Source: Planctomycetaceae bacterium (GTDB taxonomy: Bacteria; Planctomycetota; Planctomycetia; Planctomycetales; Planctomycetaceae). From it: a stretch of 61,706 nucleotides of DNA. The stretch spans positions 1-61,706 of the forward strand of contig JAGQQG010000032.1 in assembly GCA_020426325.1 (NCBI GenBank), in the 5' to 3' direction. The position numbers and the translations under genes were made by a program. How positions within the stretch are numbered: position 1 is the first letter of the stretch; each line of letters begins with the position of its first letter. The notes beneath the pieces were generated by a model. It was not told the DNA's origin and did not search any database. It was given only the letters and a program-made list of their open reading frames with translations. Shown in pieces: positions 53,313-61,706 of this stretch.

Positions 53313-54277
53313 ATACGGTGACGGCTCCCACAAAACCGCAGACGTCGTATGCAGAGGCATCGGCTCCCGAGTCCTCGCTGACCTTGCGTGCTGACGCCAT
53401 TTCGACGTGGACTTTCGGGAAAGCAGCAGATTTCCTCGAGCTGACCAAGCCTCGGATTGCAGTCATGGTCTTGGCGACTGTCGCCGTCGGCTACACGTTG
53501 GGCTGTGAAGGCAACTGGCAGCTGTCCGTCCTCCTGCCAACACTCGTCGGAGTCGCACTCGTTGCCAGTGGATCGAGTGCGCTGAATCAGTATCTCGAGC
53601 GGATCACTGACTCCATGATGCCTCGGACGGCTGATCGACCGTTGCCGGCTGGTCGACTGACACCGGGTGAGGTTCTGATATTTGGGATTAGTTGTGGGAT
53701 CACCGGAACGGTCTGGCTGGCGATGACCGTCAACCTGTTGACCTCGTTGCTGACCCTCAGCACACTGTTCATGTACGTGCTGATTTACACTCCTCTAAAA
53801 CGACAGACGTGCGTTTGCACCGCCATCGGTGCAATTCCCGGAGCACTGCCGCCCGTCCTTGGTTGGGCCGCTGCACGTGGTTCACTGGATGCGGGCGCCT
53901 TCGCGTTATTCGCAGTTCTCTTCCTGTGGCAGTTTCCACATTTCCTGGCGATCGCCTGGATGTACCGCGATCAATATGAGCGGGCAGGTCTGCGGATGCT
54001 GCCTCGAAACGGGTCCTCGCGCGTGATCAGTTTGATGGCTGTCACCTACGCGGTTGTCCTCATCCCGGCAAGCCTGCTGCCTCACACCACGGGTCTGGGG
54101 GGAGACTGGTACGCTCTCGCGGCCATCGTCCTCGGACTGGGGTACCTGGCTGCCTCGATCCGATTCGCTCGTCACGAAACACGCACGACTGCACGAGGTG
54201 TGTTGTTTGTTTCATTGATTTATCTCCCGATGCTTCTGCTCGTACTGACATTCGATCATCTTAGGATGCTGATGTAA
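53309..54277 (+). CDS. ctaB: Protoheme IX farnesyltransferase (COX10/CtaB)
   Basis: This 322-residue UbiA-type prenyltransferase converts heme B to heme O. The first Asp-rich motif reads NQYLERITDSMMPRTADRP, and LTKPRIAVMVLATVAVGYT marks the first helix. About eight membrane segments are expected. The ATG overlaps the ctaA stop (ATGA). The gene is part of the cox operon and precedes coxC after 82 bases. Confidence 0.92.
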   Translation: MNTVTAPTKPQTSYAEASAPESSLTLRADAISTWTFGKAADFLELTKPRIAVMVLATVAVGYTLGCEGNWQLSVLLPTLVGVALVASGSSALNQYLERITDSMMPRTADRPLPAGRLTPGEVLIFGISCGITGTVWLAMTVNLLTSLLTLSTLFMYVLIYTPLKRQTCVCTAIGAIPGALPPVLGWAAARGSLDAGAFALFAVLFLWQFPHFLAIAWMYRDQYERAGLRMLPRNGSSRVISLMAVTYAVVLIPASLLPHTTGLGGDWYALAAIVLGLGYLAASIRFARHETRTTARGVLFVSLIYLPMLLLVLTFDHLRMLM

Positions 54278-54283
54278 TTTGAT

Positions 54284-54315
54284 GGCCCGGACCCACGGGG
54301 CGTTGCCCTTGGGCC
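54284..54315. repeat. GC-rich hairpin between ctaB and coxC
   Basis: Outer arms GGCCC (54284) and GGGCC (54311) and an inner stem built from CCCA, GGGGC, GTT and GCCC-type segments (54292-54313, one bulged C) form a strong hairpin. It lacks a T run, so it looks like a repeat element or a processing or attenuation site rather than a terminator. Confidence 0.45.
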
Positions 54316-54359
54316 TGGTGGCTTACTTAAAACTGACTTTCTGAAAACTGACCAAATCC

Positions 54360-55424
54360 ATGTCTCATCATGACTCCCCAACACCGTCTCTGAAGATGGG
54401 TCTGCCGATTCCCAACAGCAAACTGGGGATGTGGCTGTTCCTGGGAACGGAGATCATGTTCTTCACGGCGTTCATCGGCAGTTACATCGTGTTGTACTTC
54501 GGCTCACCCGGCTGGCCGACGGACACGAAGGTGACGCACATCAGCATCGTTTCGGGTGCCGTCAATACATTTGTGCTGATCTTTTCCAGCTACATGGTTG
54601 TGGTCGCTCACGAAGCAATGGCCCTGCGGAATTTCGAAAAGGCCTACAAGGCACTGTTGATTACATTCGCCTGTGCGTGCCTGTTTCTGGGGATTAAAGG
54701 TTACGAATATTACGGCAAATTCTCTCACAACATTCTGCCGGGACATATCGCTGAGAATGACGAGCAGGCGATCAACATGGTCGTTCGCGACAGTGAGGCT
54801 GCCTCCAATGCCTGGTTGAACTCTCTCGTCCCCGGTGATGGCAGCCCCGGACGGATTCACGTGAAGCAGAACGCTGCCCGTAATGTGGCTGGAGCCGATG
54901 GGGAACTCACTCAGGTTCAGCAACAACTGTCAGAGATGAGTGGGGGGGATTCGGAACGGCGTGCAGAGCTTCAACAGCGGGAGGCCATGCTGCAAGCGAT
55001 TGTCGATCACAAAGCCGAGGTTGAGAACTGGGGTGCTTTGGATGCAGAGCTGACAAAACTGCGTGACGACGTTTCTGCTAATCGGTTGACGATGAAAGAG
55101 ACGGGCAAACGTCTGGAGACTCTCCAAAGCGATGAACGTTTCTCATCGCATCTCGCAGGTGTTCACCAGCCGCATCCCATCCTTTACGGGAATCTGTTCG
55201 CCTCGACTTACTTTCTGATGACTGGGTTTCACGCGGTCCACGTGATCGTCGGGATGATTCTGTTTGCCTTTGTCATCGTTCAGGGATCTAAATTGAACGA
55301 ACAATGGACCGACTGGGTTGAGAACAGCGGCCTCTACTGGCACTTTGTGGACCTTGTCTGGATCTTCCTGTTCCCGTTGATCTACATCATCCCCGGGTTT
55401 GACCGCGGCACGCCCGGTCATTAA
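54360..55424 (+). CDS. coxC: Cytochrome c oxidase subunit III with coiled-coil insertion
   Basis: The subunit begins [20 protein letters not shown], with E31 in the second membrane segment of the family, and ends with the usual [10 protein letters not shown] and [16 protein letters not shown]. Between residues about 125 and 270 lies a hydrophilic, partly coiled-coil stretch ([25 protein letters not shown]) that ordinary subunit III lacks. The length of 354 residues exceeds the usual 200 to 260. The insertion would lie in a loop between helices and probably faces outside or the cytoplasm according to topology. Confidence 0.85.
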   Translation: MSHHDSPTPSLKMGLPIPNSKLGMWLFLGTEIMFFTAFIGSYIVLYFGSPGWPTDTKVTHISIVSGAVNTFVLIFSSYMVVVAHEAMALRNFEKAYKALLITFACACLFLGIKGYEYYGKFSHNILPGHIAENDEQAINMVVRDSEAASNAWLNSLVPGDGSPGRIHVKQNAARNVAGADGELTQVQQQLSEMSGGDSERRAELQQREAMLQAIVDHKAEVENWGALDAELTKLRDDVSANRLTMKETGKRLETLQSDERFSSHLAGVHQPHPILYGNLFASTYFLMTGFHAVHVIVGMILFAFVIVQGSKLNEQWTDWVENSGLYWHFVDLVWIFLFPLIYIIPGFDRGTPGH

Positions 55425-55471
55425 GAGACTTTCCAAGACTTTCCTTCTTACGAACTGACGGATACTGACCG

Positions 55472-55873
55472 ATGGCCTATCAGGAAACCGCCGACGGGCA
55501 TCACGAACATCACCACGTCAACTACATGGCGATCTTCATCGCTTTGTGTGTCTGCACGGCAATTTCCGTGGTCTTTGACCTCGTGAAGCTGGATCGTCGG
55601 CTGATCGCGGTCCTGGTGCTGGCAGTCGCTGTCGCGAAGGCACAGTTTGTCATGCGGTACTTCATGCATCTCAAGTTCGAGGGAGCATGGAAGTATGTGT
55701 TGCTCCTGCCGACCGCGATTCTCGCCTGTGGACTTCCGTTGGCGCTCGCCCCGGATATCGGTCTGCATTACTACCGACCGGATGTGCCACAGGTTCGAAC
55801 CGCAGCTCATCTTGAGGCAACTGGTGGTCATGGTGAAGAGGCAACTGAGCATCACGAGGGTGAGGCACACTGA
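55472..55873 (+). CDS. coxD: Cytochrome c oxidase subunit IV, bacterial type
   Basis: This 133-residue protein has three hydrophobic segments (YMAIFIALCVCTAISVVFDL, LIAVLVLAVAVAKAQFVM and YVLLLPTAILACGLPLAL) in the pattern of the prokaryotic subunit IV family. Its N- and C-termini are His/Glu-rich. It overlaps the next gene by one base (TGATG). It is the last structural oxidase gene in the cluster. Confidence 0.85.
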   Translation: MAYQETADGHHEHHHVNYMAIFIALCVCTAISVVFDLVKLDRRLIAVLVLAVAVAKAQFVMRYFMHLKFEGAWKYVLLLPTAILACGLPLALAPDIGLHYYRPDVPQVRTAAHLEATGGHGEEATEHHEGEAH

Positions 55874-56820
55874 TGTCCGATCCGGCCCTCGTTGTTGAGG
55901 GTGTCTCGTTCCGGTATGGCGACCGGCAGGCGCTCAACCGTGTGACATTTGAGGTCCAGCCGGGCGAAATCTTCGGATTGCTCGGTCCCAACGGCGGTGG
56001 GAAGACGACCCTGTTTCGGATTCTCTCGACGACGCTCCCGGTCCAGGAGGGGAAGGCATCTCTCGCTGGTCTTGACGTCGCATCTTCTCCCGATGCGGTC
56101 CGGCGAATCATCGGCGTGACGTTTCAATCACCCAGCATCGATCCCAAATTGACAGTCGGCGAGAACCTGACATATCAGGGACACCTCTACGGACTAAAGG
56201 GGGGCACTCTCAAGCATCGCACAAAGGAACTGCTCAAAAGACTGGGACTTTCCGATCGTCGGTCCGACATCGCCGAGAAGCTGTCCGGCGGTCTGAAACG
56301 GCGGGTCGAAATCGCCAAGAGCCTGTTGCATGAACCGCGCATCCTGTTGCTGGACGAACCGAGCACGGGACTCGATCCGGGAGCAAGGCACGATCTGTGG
56401 CGGTATCTCTCACAGCTCCGCGACGAATCGGGTGTGACCGTGATGGTGACGACGCATCTGATGGAAGAAGCCGAGCGCTGCGACCGTCTGGGGTTGCTCA
56501 GCAAAGGCGAACTGGTTGCCCTGGGGACTCCGGACGATCTCCGCTCCTCGGTCGGCGGCGATTGCATCACCGTTCAGCCAGCCGTGCCGGAGAGTGACCT
56601 GGCGACACGCATTCGCGAACGCTTCAACGTCGAAGTCCAGGAGGTCGATGGAGCCGTCCGTGTCGAAAGAGAGCAAGGGCATGAACTCGTCCGCGACCTC
56701 GTGGCTGCGTTCCCCAATGATGTGAAGTCCGTCGCGTTTGGTAAGCCAACACTCGAAGACGTCTTCATCCGCAAAACGGGGCACCGCTTCTGGGACGAGG
56801 AGACTTCCGATGAGAAATGA
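55873..56820 (+). CDS. ABC transporter ATP-binding protein
   Basis: The sequence has Walker A LLGPNGGGKTT (38-46), Q-loop TFQSPSID, signature LSGGLKRRVEIA and Walker B ILLLDEPSTGLDP, with VTTHLMEEAERC as the H-loop region. The C-terminal 70 residues after the ATPase core match the export-type group (DrrA/NatA-like). It overlaps coxD at its start and pairs with the ABC-2 permease that begins 161 bases downstream. The cargo is unknown; heme, copper or lipid related export would fit the position. Confidence 0.88.
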   Translation: MSDPALVVEGVSFRYGDRQALNRVTFEVQPGEIFGLLGPNGGGKTTLFRILSTTLPVQEGKASLAGLDVASSPDAVRRIIGVTFQSPSIDPKLTVGENLTYQGHLYGLKGGTLKHRTKELLKRLGLSDRRSDIAEKLSGGLKRRVEIAKSLLHEPRILLLDEPSTGLDPGARHDLWRYLSQLRDESGVTVMVTTHLMEEAERCDRLGLLSKGELVALGTPDDLRSSVGGDCITVQPAVPESDLATRIRERFNVEVQEVDGAVRVEREQGHELVRDLVAAFPNDVKSVAFGKPTLEDVFIRKTGHRFWDEETSDEK

Positions 56821-56825
56821 CTCAG

Positions 56826-56963
56826 CACGGAGACACCGAGACACGGAGAGATTCGCCAGCGATTCTTTACGTCAGAATCATCGTCCCGGCGGCTGGAGTT
56901 CATTTCAGATGCTCTCTCGTGTTCTAGCCATTGCGTCTTCCTCCGTGACTCTGTGTCTCCGTG
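56826..56963. repeat. 23-base inverted repeat pair between ABC genes
   Basis: The left arm at 56826-56848 starts CACGGAGACAC and the right arm at 56941-56963 ends GTGTCTCCGTG. They are inverted copies matching at 21 of 23 bases, about 90 bases apart. Both arms contain internal CACGGAG units. The gap between them shows no gene. The left arm begins 5 bases after the ATPase stop, and the right arm ends about 18 bases before the permease start. Confidence 0.7.
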
Positions 56964-56981
56964 GTGAAATCTGAATCTCGT

Positions 56982-57797
56982 ATGTCAAATCAGTCACCCA
57001 ACATGTCTCTTGCTGTCTGGTCGTTGACGAAGCGTGAACTGGTTCGGTTCGTCCGGCAACGTTCGCGTGCCATTGGCGCCTTCCTGCAGCCGGTGATTTT
57101 CTGGGTGTTGTTCGGGACCGGCTTGTCCGGGTCGTTTCGCATGCCGGGGACCGAGGGGGGATTGTCCTACGCAGAGTTCTTTCTGCCGGGCATCGCAGCG
57201 ATGATTGTGATGTTCACCTCGATCTTCTCTGCCATCTCGGTCATTCAGGACCGCAACGAGGGATTCCTGCAAGGAGTGCTTGTCTCGCCCGTGTCACGCA
57301 CTTCGATTGTGCTGGGCAAGCTGTGCGGCGGGACTTTGTTGGCGGTCTTGCAGGGTTTGTTGTTTCTGGGACTGGCCGCAGCGCTACAATTCACTGGGCT
57401 CGTGCCTCGGATGGATTGGAACCTTTCCGTCACGGGGCTGATCGGTACGATTGCGTTTCTGATGTTGATGGGCTTTGGCCTGTGCGGACTGGGATACATC
57501 TTCGCCTGGCGACTCGATTCCATTCAGGGATTTCATGCGATTATGAGCGTGCTCCTGTTCCCGATGTGGCTGTTATCGGGAGCGTTTTTTCCGGCAGCTG
57601 GCAGTGGATGGTTAAAATGGATCATTGCTGTGAACCCGTTGACATACGGCGTCGCCGGTCTGCGAAGGGTCATGGCGAGCGATGCAGCGTCCGTCGCCCA
57701 GTTGCCTTCGATGGGAACATGCATCGCGGTCTCAGTGGCGTTCGCTGTCGTCTGTGTGGCCATCGATGTCAGCATGACCAGGAAGTATCGCATCTGA
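56982..57797 (+). CDS. ABC-2 type permease
   Basis: This 271-residue protein has six hydrophobic segments in the ABC-2 order, including LQPVIFWVLFGTGL, FFLPGIAAMIVMFTSIFSA and FPMWLLSGAFFPA. The last motif is typical of ABC-2 permeases. It is the membrane partner of the ATPase gene upstream. The ATG at 56982 gives the family-like N-terminus; a GTG at 56961 lies inside the inverted repeat. The SCO-DUF420 gene follows after 29 bases. Confidence 0.85.
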   Translation: MSNQSPNMSLAVWSLTKRELVRFVRQRSRAIGAFLQPVIFWVLFGTGLSGSFRMPGTEGGLSYAEFFLPGIAAMIVMFTSIFSAISVIQDRNEGFLQGVLVSPVSRTSIVLGKLCGGTLLAVLQGLLFLGLAAALQFTGLVPRMDWNLSVTGLIGTIAFLMLMGFGLCGLGYIFAWRLDSIQGFHAIMSVLLFPMWLLSGAFFPAAGSGWLKWIIAVNPLTYGVAGLRRVMASDAASVAQLPSMGTCIAVSVAFAVVCVAIDVSMTRKYRI

Positions 57798-57826
57798 TAC
57801 TGGCGAAATTCACCGCGGAGAGTTTG

Positions 57827-59065
57827 GTGAGTAAGTGGTTATTCATTCTGGTAGTCATTTCCCTCGGGGGGCATGCGACTCTTGCTGATGACGCAGCCGA
57901 TCCGACTGCGCCACAGCCGATTGTCGTGGAACTGAGCGACTCGGAGGAACCGACTGTTGTCGAGTTGGGCGAAGCAAAGGCAGATCCGCTGCTGATCGAA
58001 CCATTCGAGCTGATCGATCAGAACGGCGAACCGTTTTCCAGTGAGGAACTCGCAGGGCATCCCTGGGTGGCGAGTTTCATCTTCACGAAGTGTGCGGGGT
58101 ACTGTCCAGTCCTCGTTCGCAACATGAAACTGGAGATCGCGGATCGTGTGAAAGATCCGAACGTGCGATACGTAACGATCACGGTCGATCCCGAATACGA
58201 CACTCCTGAAAAACTCAAACAGTATGCTGAGATCTATGGAGTCGATCCGGAGAAGTGGAAATTCCTGACCGGCGATAAGGAGACGATCTATCGCATCGTT
58301 CAACATGGATTTCGTTTGCCTGTGTATGAAATGCAGGGAGAGGATCGTCAGCCGGGCTTTGAAGTGGCCCATTCGCTCAGCCTGATCCATGTCGGCCCCG
58401 ACGGACGGGTCGTCGGCAAGTATGACAGTCGAGAATCGGGCGAAGTGCTGTCTCTGCGACGGGTTCTGAACGGCCAGATTGAGACGCCTGAAGAGAATCT
58501 GCCGATCGTTGGTGAACAGCCGGTTCAGGAGGGCTCGGAGGACAAGCAGACAGTCAGTCCCCCCGGAGAGTCCGGAGCCCCGATTGCTGCTCCCGAGGCA
58601 GTGGACGAGGAGCCTCAACTTCCCTCGTGGGTCGCAAGGCTACCGACAACGAACGCCATGCTCAACGGATTGGCGACCGCCTTGCTACTTGTGGGTTTTG
58701 TTGCCGTCAAGCTGAAGAACGTCCGGCTCCATAAGCGGATGATGCTGATGGCTTTCGGGACATCGATCGCGTTTCTGGCCTGCTATCTGACCTACCATTT
58801 GGCCCTGCATCATTACACAGGTACGCACGGCAAGCCCTTCGACGGGACGGGACCAATTCGAACCGTTTACTTCGCACTGCTGATCAGCCATGTCGTGCTG
58901 GCCGCCGCAGTCCCGGTTCTGGCGATCATCACGATTGCTAGAGGACTACGTGAGCAGTGGGACGCTCACCGCCGCATTGCCCGGGTCACATTTCCGATCT
59001 GGCTTTACGTGTCCGTGACAGGAGTTATCATTTATGGGATGCTGTACCATTGGCCGATCAGTTGA
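57827..59065 (+). CDS. SCO1/SenC copper chaperone fused to DUF420
   Basis: The GTG at 57827 has GGAG six bases upstream and begins a signal peptide (SKWLFILVVISLGGHATLA). The SCO domain has FTKCAGYCPVL (C89, C93) and H182 (VAHSLSLIHV), the three copper ligands expected for loading CuA of subunit II. A Glu/Pro-rich linker (about 213-258) leads to a DUF420 part with four membrane segments (268-410), including YLTYHLALHHYTG and YVSVTGVIIYGML. DUF420 is usually a separate gene beside cox operons, so the fusion is noteworthy. It follows the ABC permease gene. Confidence 0.88.
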   Translation: MSKWLFILVVISLGGHATLADDAADPTAPQPIVVELSDSEEPTVVELGEAKADPLLIEPFELIDQNGEPFSSEELAGHPWVASFIFTKCAGYCPVLVRNMKLEIADRVKDPNVRYVTITVDPEYDTPEKLKQYAEIYGVDPEKWKFLTGDKETIYRIVQHGFRLPVYEMQGEDRQPGFEVAHSLSLIHVGPDGRVVGKYDSRESGEVLSLRRVLNGQIETPEENLPIVGEQPVQEGSEDKQTVSPPGESGAPIAAPEAVDEEPQLPSWVARLPTTNAMLNGLATALLLVGFVAVKLKNVRLHKRMMLMAFGTSIAFLACYLTYHLALHHYTGTHGKPFDGTGPIRTVYFALLISHVVLAAAVPVLAIITIARGLREQWDAHRRIARVTFPIWLYVSVTGVIIYGMLYHWPIS

Positions 59066-59080
59066 TCGGCGGAGGATTTC

Positions 59081-59356
59081 ATGAGACGTTTCATCCTGAT
59101 GTTTGCGTTGCTGCTCGGCCTGATGGGAGCAACCCCCGTGCACGCCTGCCCGATGTGCAAGTACGCCAACGAGAACAATCAAATGTCGGAGGCCGAGCGT
59201 GCTCGTCCGAAGGCTTACATGTACAGCATCCTCTTCATGCTGGCGATGCCCATGACGCTGGCCACCGGTTATGGTGTTGCCTTCTATCGGATGTCGAAGA
59301 AGCAGCAGGAACTGATGTCCATCGAACCGCTCGATGACGGACCGGAGATTGTCTAA
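59081..59356 (+). CDS. Small CPMC-motif membrane protein, unknown function
   Basis: This 91-residue protein has a signal-like start and the motif HACPMCKYA (C23, C26) right at the predicted cleavage region, then a membrane segment (about 49-69) and a polar tail. The CxxC could bind copper or heme, or act in thiol exchange; its place after the SCO fusion suggests a role in oxidase assembly. It begins 15 bases after that gene and has GGAGG just upstream. Confidence 0.65.
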   Translation: MRRFILMFALLLGLMGATPVHACPMCKYANENNQMSEAERARPKAYMYSILFMLAMPMTLATGYGVAFYRMSKKQQELMSIEPLDDGPEIV

Positions 59357-59391
59357 CACGCCTCACGCCCAGGGAGGCAAGTGCCCGGCTG

Positions 59392-61233
59392 ATGTACTTC
59401 GCCAATCCGTGGGGACTGCTCGGACTGATCTCGCTGCCCATCATCGCAGCGATCCATCTGTTTCAACGTCGGTTCCCACCGCTGTTGGTGGCTGGTGCCC
59501 ATCTCTGGGGAGCAGAGAGCCGCGTGCAGACCGCAGGTCGGCGTCGTGACCGTCTGCCAATCACTGCCACACTTCTGCTGGAACTCCTCGCCGGACTGAT
59601 CTTCAGCTTGGCTTTGGCACAGCCCCGTTTTGGACAACTCGACAGCGTGTCACATCTGGTTGTGGTGCTGGACGACTCGGCCTCGATGTCCGCCGGACCG
59701 TCGAGAGATTCGAGCTTGCGTAGCGCAGCGATTGCACGACTGACCGAACGCGTCGAGCAGATGGAACGTGATACCCGGGTGACGCTCGTTCGGTCAGGAT
59801 TGCAGCCGACGCTTCTCGGCGCACGAGCCATGACCTGGGACGAGGCGAAGGTTGCCTTGACTGACTGGCGGCCGCACGCGACGCAGCACGACTTTCAGCC
59901 TGCGTGGGATGAGGCAGCACACATCGTCGGAACGGACGGACGATATCTTTTCCTCACCGACCACATCCCCCAGGACACAACGGTTCTGCCGCGCGGGATG
60001 GACGTCATCTCCGTGGGCAAGCGACTCCCCAATCTGGCCATCTCGACTGCCCGTTGGACGTTTGACTCGGAAGCCGGTGAGGGGCAGCTGTTCCTCAGAA
60101 TCACGAACTCTTCTGGCGACGCAGTTCGTGCATCCCTGAATGTACTGTCCGGTGAGCAAGCGATTCTCCAGCAGACATTCGACGTGTCTGCCAACGGATC
60201 GCTTCCCCTTGAAGTCAATGTTCCCGGAGGTCTCGGCAAGCTGACCGTGACGATCAGCAGTCCGACCGATGGACTGGAAATCGACAACACGGTCACCTTG
60301 ATCGAGCCGAAAGTCCGCATGCTCACGGTCGCGGTCGCGTTACACGAGGACTCGGTTGCGTTGAGGCTGATGAAACGTGCCCTGCAATCGGTCAGCGACG
60401 TGCAGTTAGGGGCCGCGGAAGATGCGGACCTGATCATCGGCCCGGCTGGAGTGTTACCCGAACTGACACCCGACCAATGGTGGTTCGGCATCGGCCCAAT
60501 CAACGAGTCAGCAGACATCCGCAAACAGGCGAAGGACCTCATCGGCCCGTACCTCATCGAAAAGCAACACCCCTTGATGGACGGAATCGTCCTGGGCGGA
60601 GTCGTGTGGGGTGGCGTGCAGCCGACCGACCTCAACCTGCGTCCATTAATCAGTGCAGGAAGAATTCCTCTCCTTGGACAACTCGCTGGAGTGACATCCA
60701 CTGCCTACCTGATGAACATCGACCTTGCCCGCTCGAACATTGGGGAAAGTCCCGACTGGCCAATTCTCATGACGAATCTGTTCGAACTGTGCCGTGACGA
60801 TCTTCCAGGATTACGACGATGGAACTATCGGCAGAACGAGGTCATCCGGTTTCGAACGGATTCAACGATGGATAAGGCAGAAGATCGTCGCGAGTTGCAG
60901 TTGCTGGTTCCATCCGGGGAACAACGTGAGCTAATTCGTGATCGCAACGATCTGGTCGAAATCACGCGTCTGGATGAAACGGGCGTCTATGAGGTCCGTG
61001 ACGGCGAACAAGTCGTCGGCGAGTTTGCAGTCAACTTCTTCGACGATGAGGAGTCCGCCTCGCTGGCATCGTTGGCTCCCGGCGAACGACAGGCACGAGT
61101 CACCACCGGGACTTCACAATTATCGATCGATGACCCTTATTCCTGGCTGATGGCATTGGCAATTCTTCTGCTAATCGGAGCCATTCTGACCGACTGGTAC
61201 GTGCTGCGGCCGCGCGGATTCAGCCGATCCTGA
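59392..61233 (+). CDS. BatA/VWA-domain membrane protein
   Basis: The N-terminus resembles BatA (ANPWGLLGLISLPIIAAIHL) with a second membrane helix near 58-76. A von Willebrand A domain follows, with a MIDAS start DDSASMS (D94, S96, S98 of DxSxS). The later residues form beta-rich domains and a large C-terminal part with no clear family, and a last membrane segment near the end (WLMALAILLLIGAILTDWYV). The protein of 613 residues probably displays a metal-dependent adhesion domain in the periplasm. It is last in the run of + strand genes. Confidence 0.75.
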   Translation: MYFANPWGLLGLISLPIIAAIHLFQRRFPPLLVAGAHLWGAESRVQTAGRRRDRLPITATLLLELLAGLIFSLALAQPRFGQLDSVSHLVVVLDDSASMSAGPSRDSSLRSAAIARLTERVEQMERDTRVTLVRSGLQPTLLGARAMTWDEAKVALTDWRPHATQHDFQPAWDEAAHIVGTDGRYLFLTDHIPQDTTVLPRGMDVISVGKRLPNLAISTARWTFDSEAGEGQLFLRITNSSGDAVRASLNVLSGEQAILQQTFDVSANGSLPLEVNVPGGLGKLTVTISSPTDGLEIDNTVTLIEPKVRMLTVAVALHEDSVALRLMKRALQSVSDVQLGAAEDADLIIGPAGVLPELTPDQWWFGIGPINESADIRKQAKDLIGPYLIEKQHPLMDGIVLGGVVWGGVQPTDLNLRPLISAGRIPLLGQLAGVTSTAYLMNIDLARSNIGESPDWPILMTNLFELCRDDLPGLRRWNYRQNEVIRFRTDSTMDKAEDRRELQLLVPSGEQRELIRDRNDLVEITRLDETGVYEVRDGEQVVGEFAVNFFDDEESASLASLAPGERQARVTTGTSQLSIDDPYSWLMALAILLLIGAILTDWYVLRPRGFSRS

Positions 61234-61638
61234 TCGAAACCACGGGCACAGCTTCTCCTCAGTTGCGAGAGAATCTGCGATCGCTTTGAGCGAATTAATG
61301 CTACTGTCACCTCTGGTCGTGATTCGCGGTTATGCGCAACAGCAATTGAGTGACCGCATAGGTTGCTTCGAGGCCTCTGCTGACAGCAGTCATTCATGAT
61401 CTCGCACAAACAAGAAAGTCAGAACCAATGAACTGACGAACATGCTCCAAACAGCAAAGCCATTATCCTTGCGAAGTTGCAGGGCTTTTTTTGTGTGATA
61501 TGTTCCACGTTCCGAAGCCTGCCGATACAATCAGCAGAACACAGGACGTAGAAAGCAGAAATGCATGAGGAATCTCGACACTGAGTGGAGGCATCCAACA
61601 GCATCAATTGATCAATTTTCTGCTGAATAGCAGCACAA
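61234..61638. other. Gene-free stretch before the tRNA
   Basis: No open reading frame with family-like sequence is seen in these 405 bases. A possible terminator lies at 61456-61492 and the tRNA-Pro promoter should lie in the last 100 bases, but no clear hexamers were identified. Confidence 0.5.
61456..61493 (+). terminator. Possible Rho-independent terminator
   Basis: AAAGCC (61456-61461) can pair with GGCTTT near 61483, with inner CC-TGC and GCAGG pairing, followed by a run of seven T. It lies about 220 bases after the BatA-like stop, so it may serve that gene or the operon end. Confidence 0.45.
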
Positions 61639-61706
61639 CGGGACGTGGCGCAGCCTGGTAGCGCGTTTGACTGGGGGTCAAAAGGTCGCAGGTTCAAATC
61701 CTGTCG
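61639..61706 (+). tRNA. tRNA-Pro (anticodon GGG), truncated at the window end
   Basis: The gene begins CGGGACG, the 5' acceptor strand. The D arm has GGCGCAGCCTGGTAGCGC. The anticodon arm is TTTGA-CTGGGGG-TCAAA, with anticodon GGG after the conserved CT, so it decodes CCC/CCU proline. The T arm has GCAGGTTCAAATCCTGT. The last six bases of the acceptor strand lie outside the window. Confidence 0.9.

Overview
The window looks like the chromosome of a planctomycete (order Planctomycetales or close to it). The evidence is a DUF1549/DUF1553 protein followed by a DUF1501 protein and a WD40 protein, an ECF sigma factor with a long membrane-anchored C-terminal extension, a cytochrome b/Rieske complex with an octaheme cytochrome c, frequent GTG/TTG starts, weak Shine-Dalgarno sites and moderately high GC. 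No ribosomal RNA, phage or transposase gene was seen. One tRNA-Pro runs off the right end.

Region 1 (1-24,000, + strand) is a surface polysaccharide locus. It holds a broken-looking sulfotransferase, ten glycosyltransferases (eight GT4-like, two GT2-like), the nucleotide-sugar enzymes WecE (dTDP-4-amino-4,6-dideoxygalactose) and Gmd (GDP-4-keto-6-deoxymannose), a Wzy-like polymerase, two SAM methyltransferases, a heparinase II/III-type lyase, two adjacent diverged YdcF/DUF218 proteins and a Wzc-type tyrosine autokinase with a Gly-Tyr tail. Many genes overlap by ATGA or TGATG, so most of the locus is probably co-transcribed. It ends at a strong terminator at 23,981-24,011.

Region 2 (24,012-29,244, - strand) is a planctomycete DUF1549/DUF1553 - DUF1501 - WD40 operon. 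The first protein carries a roughly 395-residue coiled-coil insertion with an internal duplication.

Region 3 (29,528-38,429) is mixed: fabI and lpxK (fatty acid and lipid A synthesis), an Asn-rich secreted protein divergent from a sigma factor-membrane-STN fusion, a four-helix-bundle (S23-type) gene broken by an in-frame TGA and surrounded by AT-rich repeats, a secreted peroxiredoxin-like protein, a double zinc-ribbon membrane protein and a D-glutamate cyclase-like protein.

Region 4 (38,703-59,356, + strand) is a respiratory locus: Rieske protein, split cytochrome b, octaheme cytochrome c, two cupredoxin-like lipoproteins, a diheme cytochrome c lipoprotein, an A2-type cytochrome c oxidase (coxB, coxA, coxC, coxD) with heme A synthesis genes ctaA and ctaB, an ABC exporter, a SCO-DUF420 fusion and a small CPMC protein. 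Together they could carry electrons from quinol through the b/Rieske/octaheme module, by copper or heme lipoproteins, to oxygen. A BatA/VWA-type membrane protein and a tRNA gene close the window.
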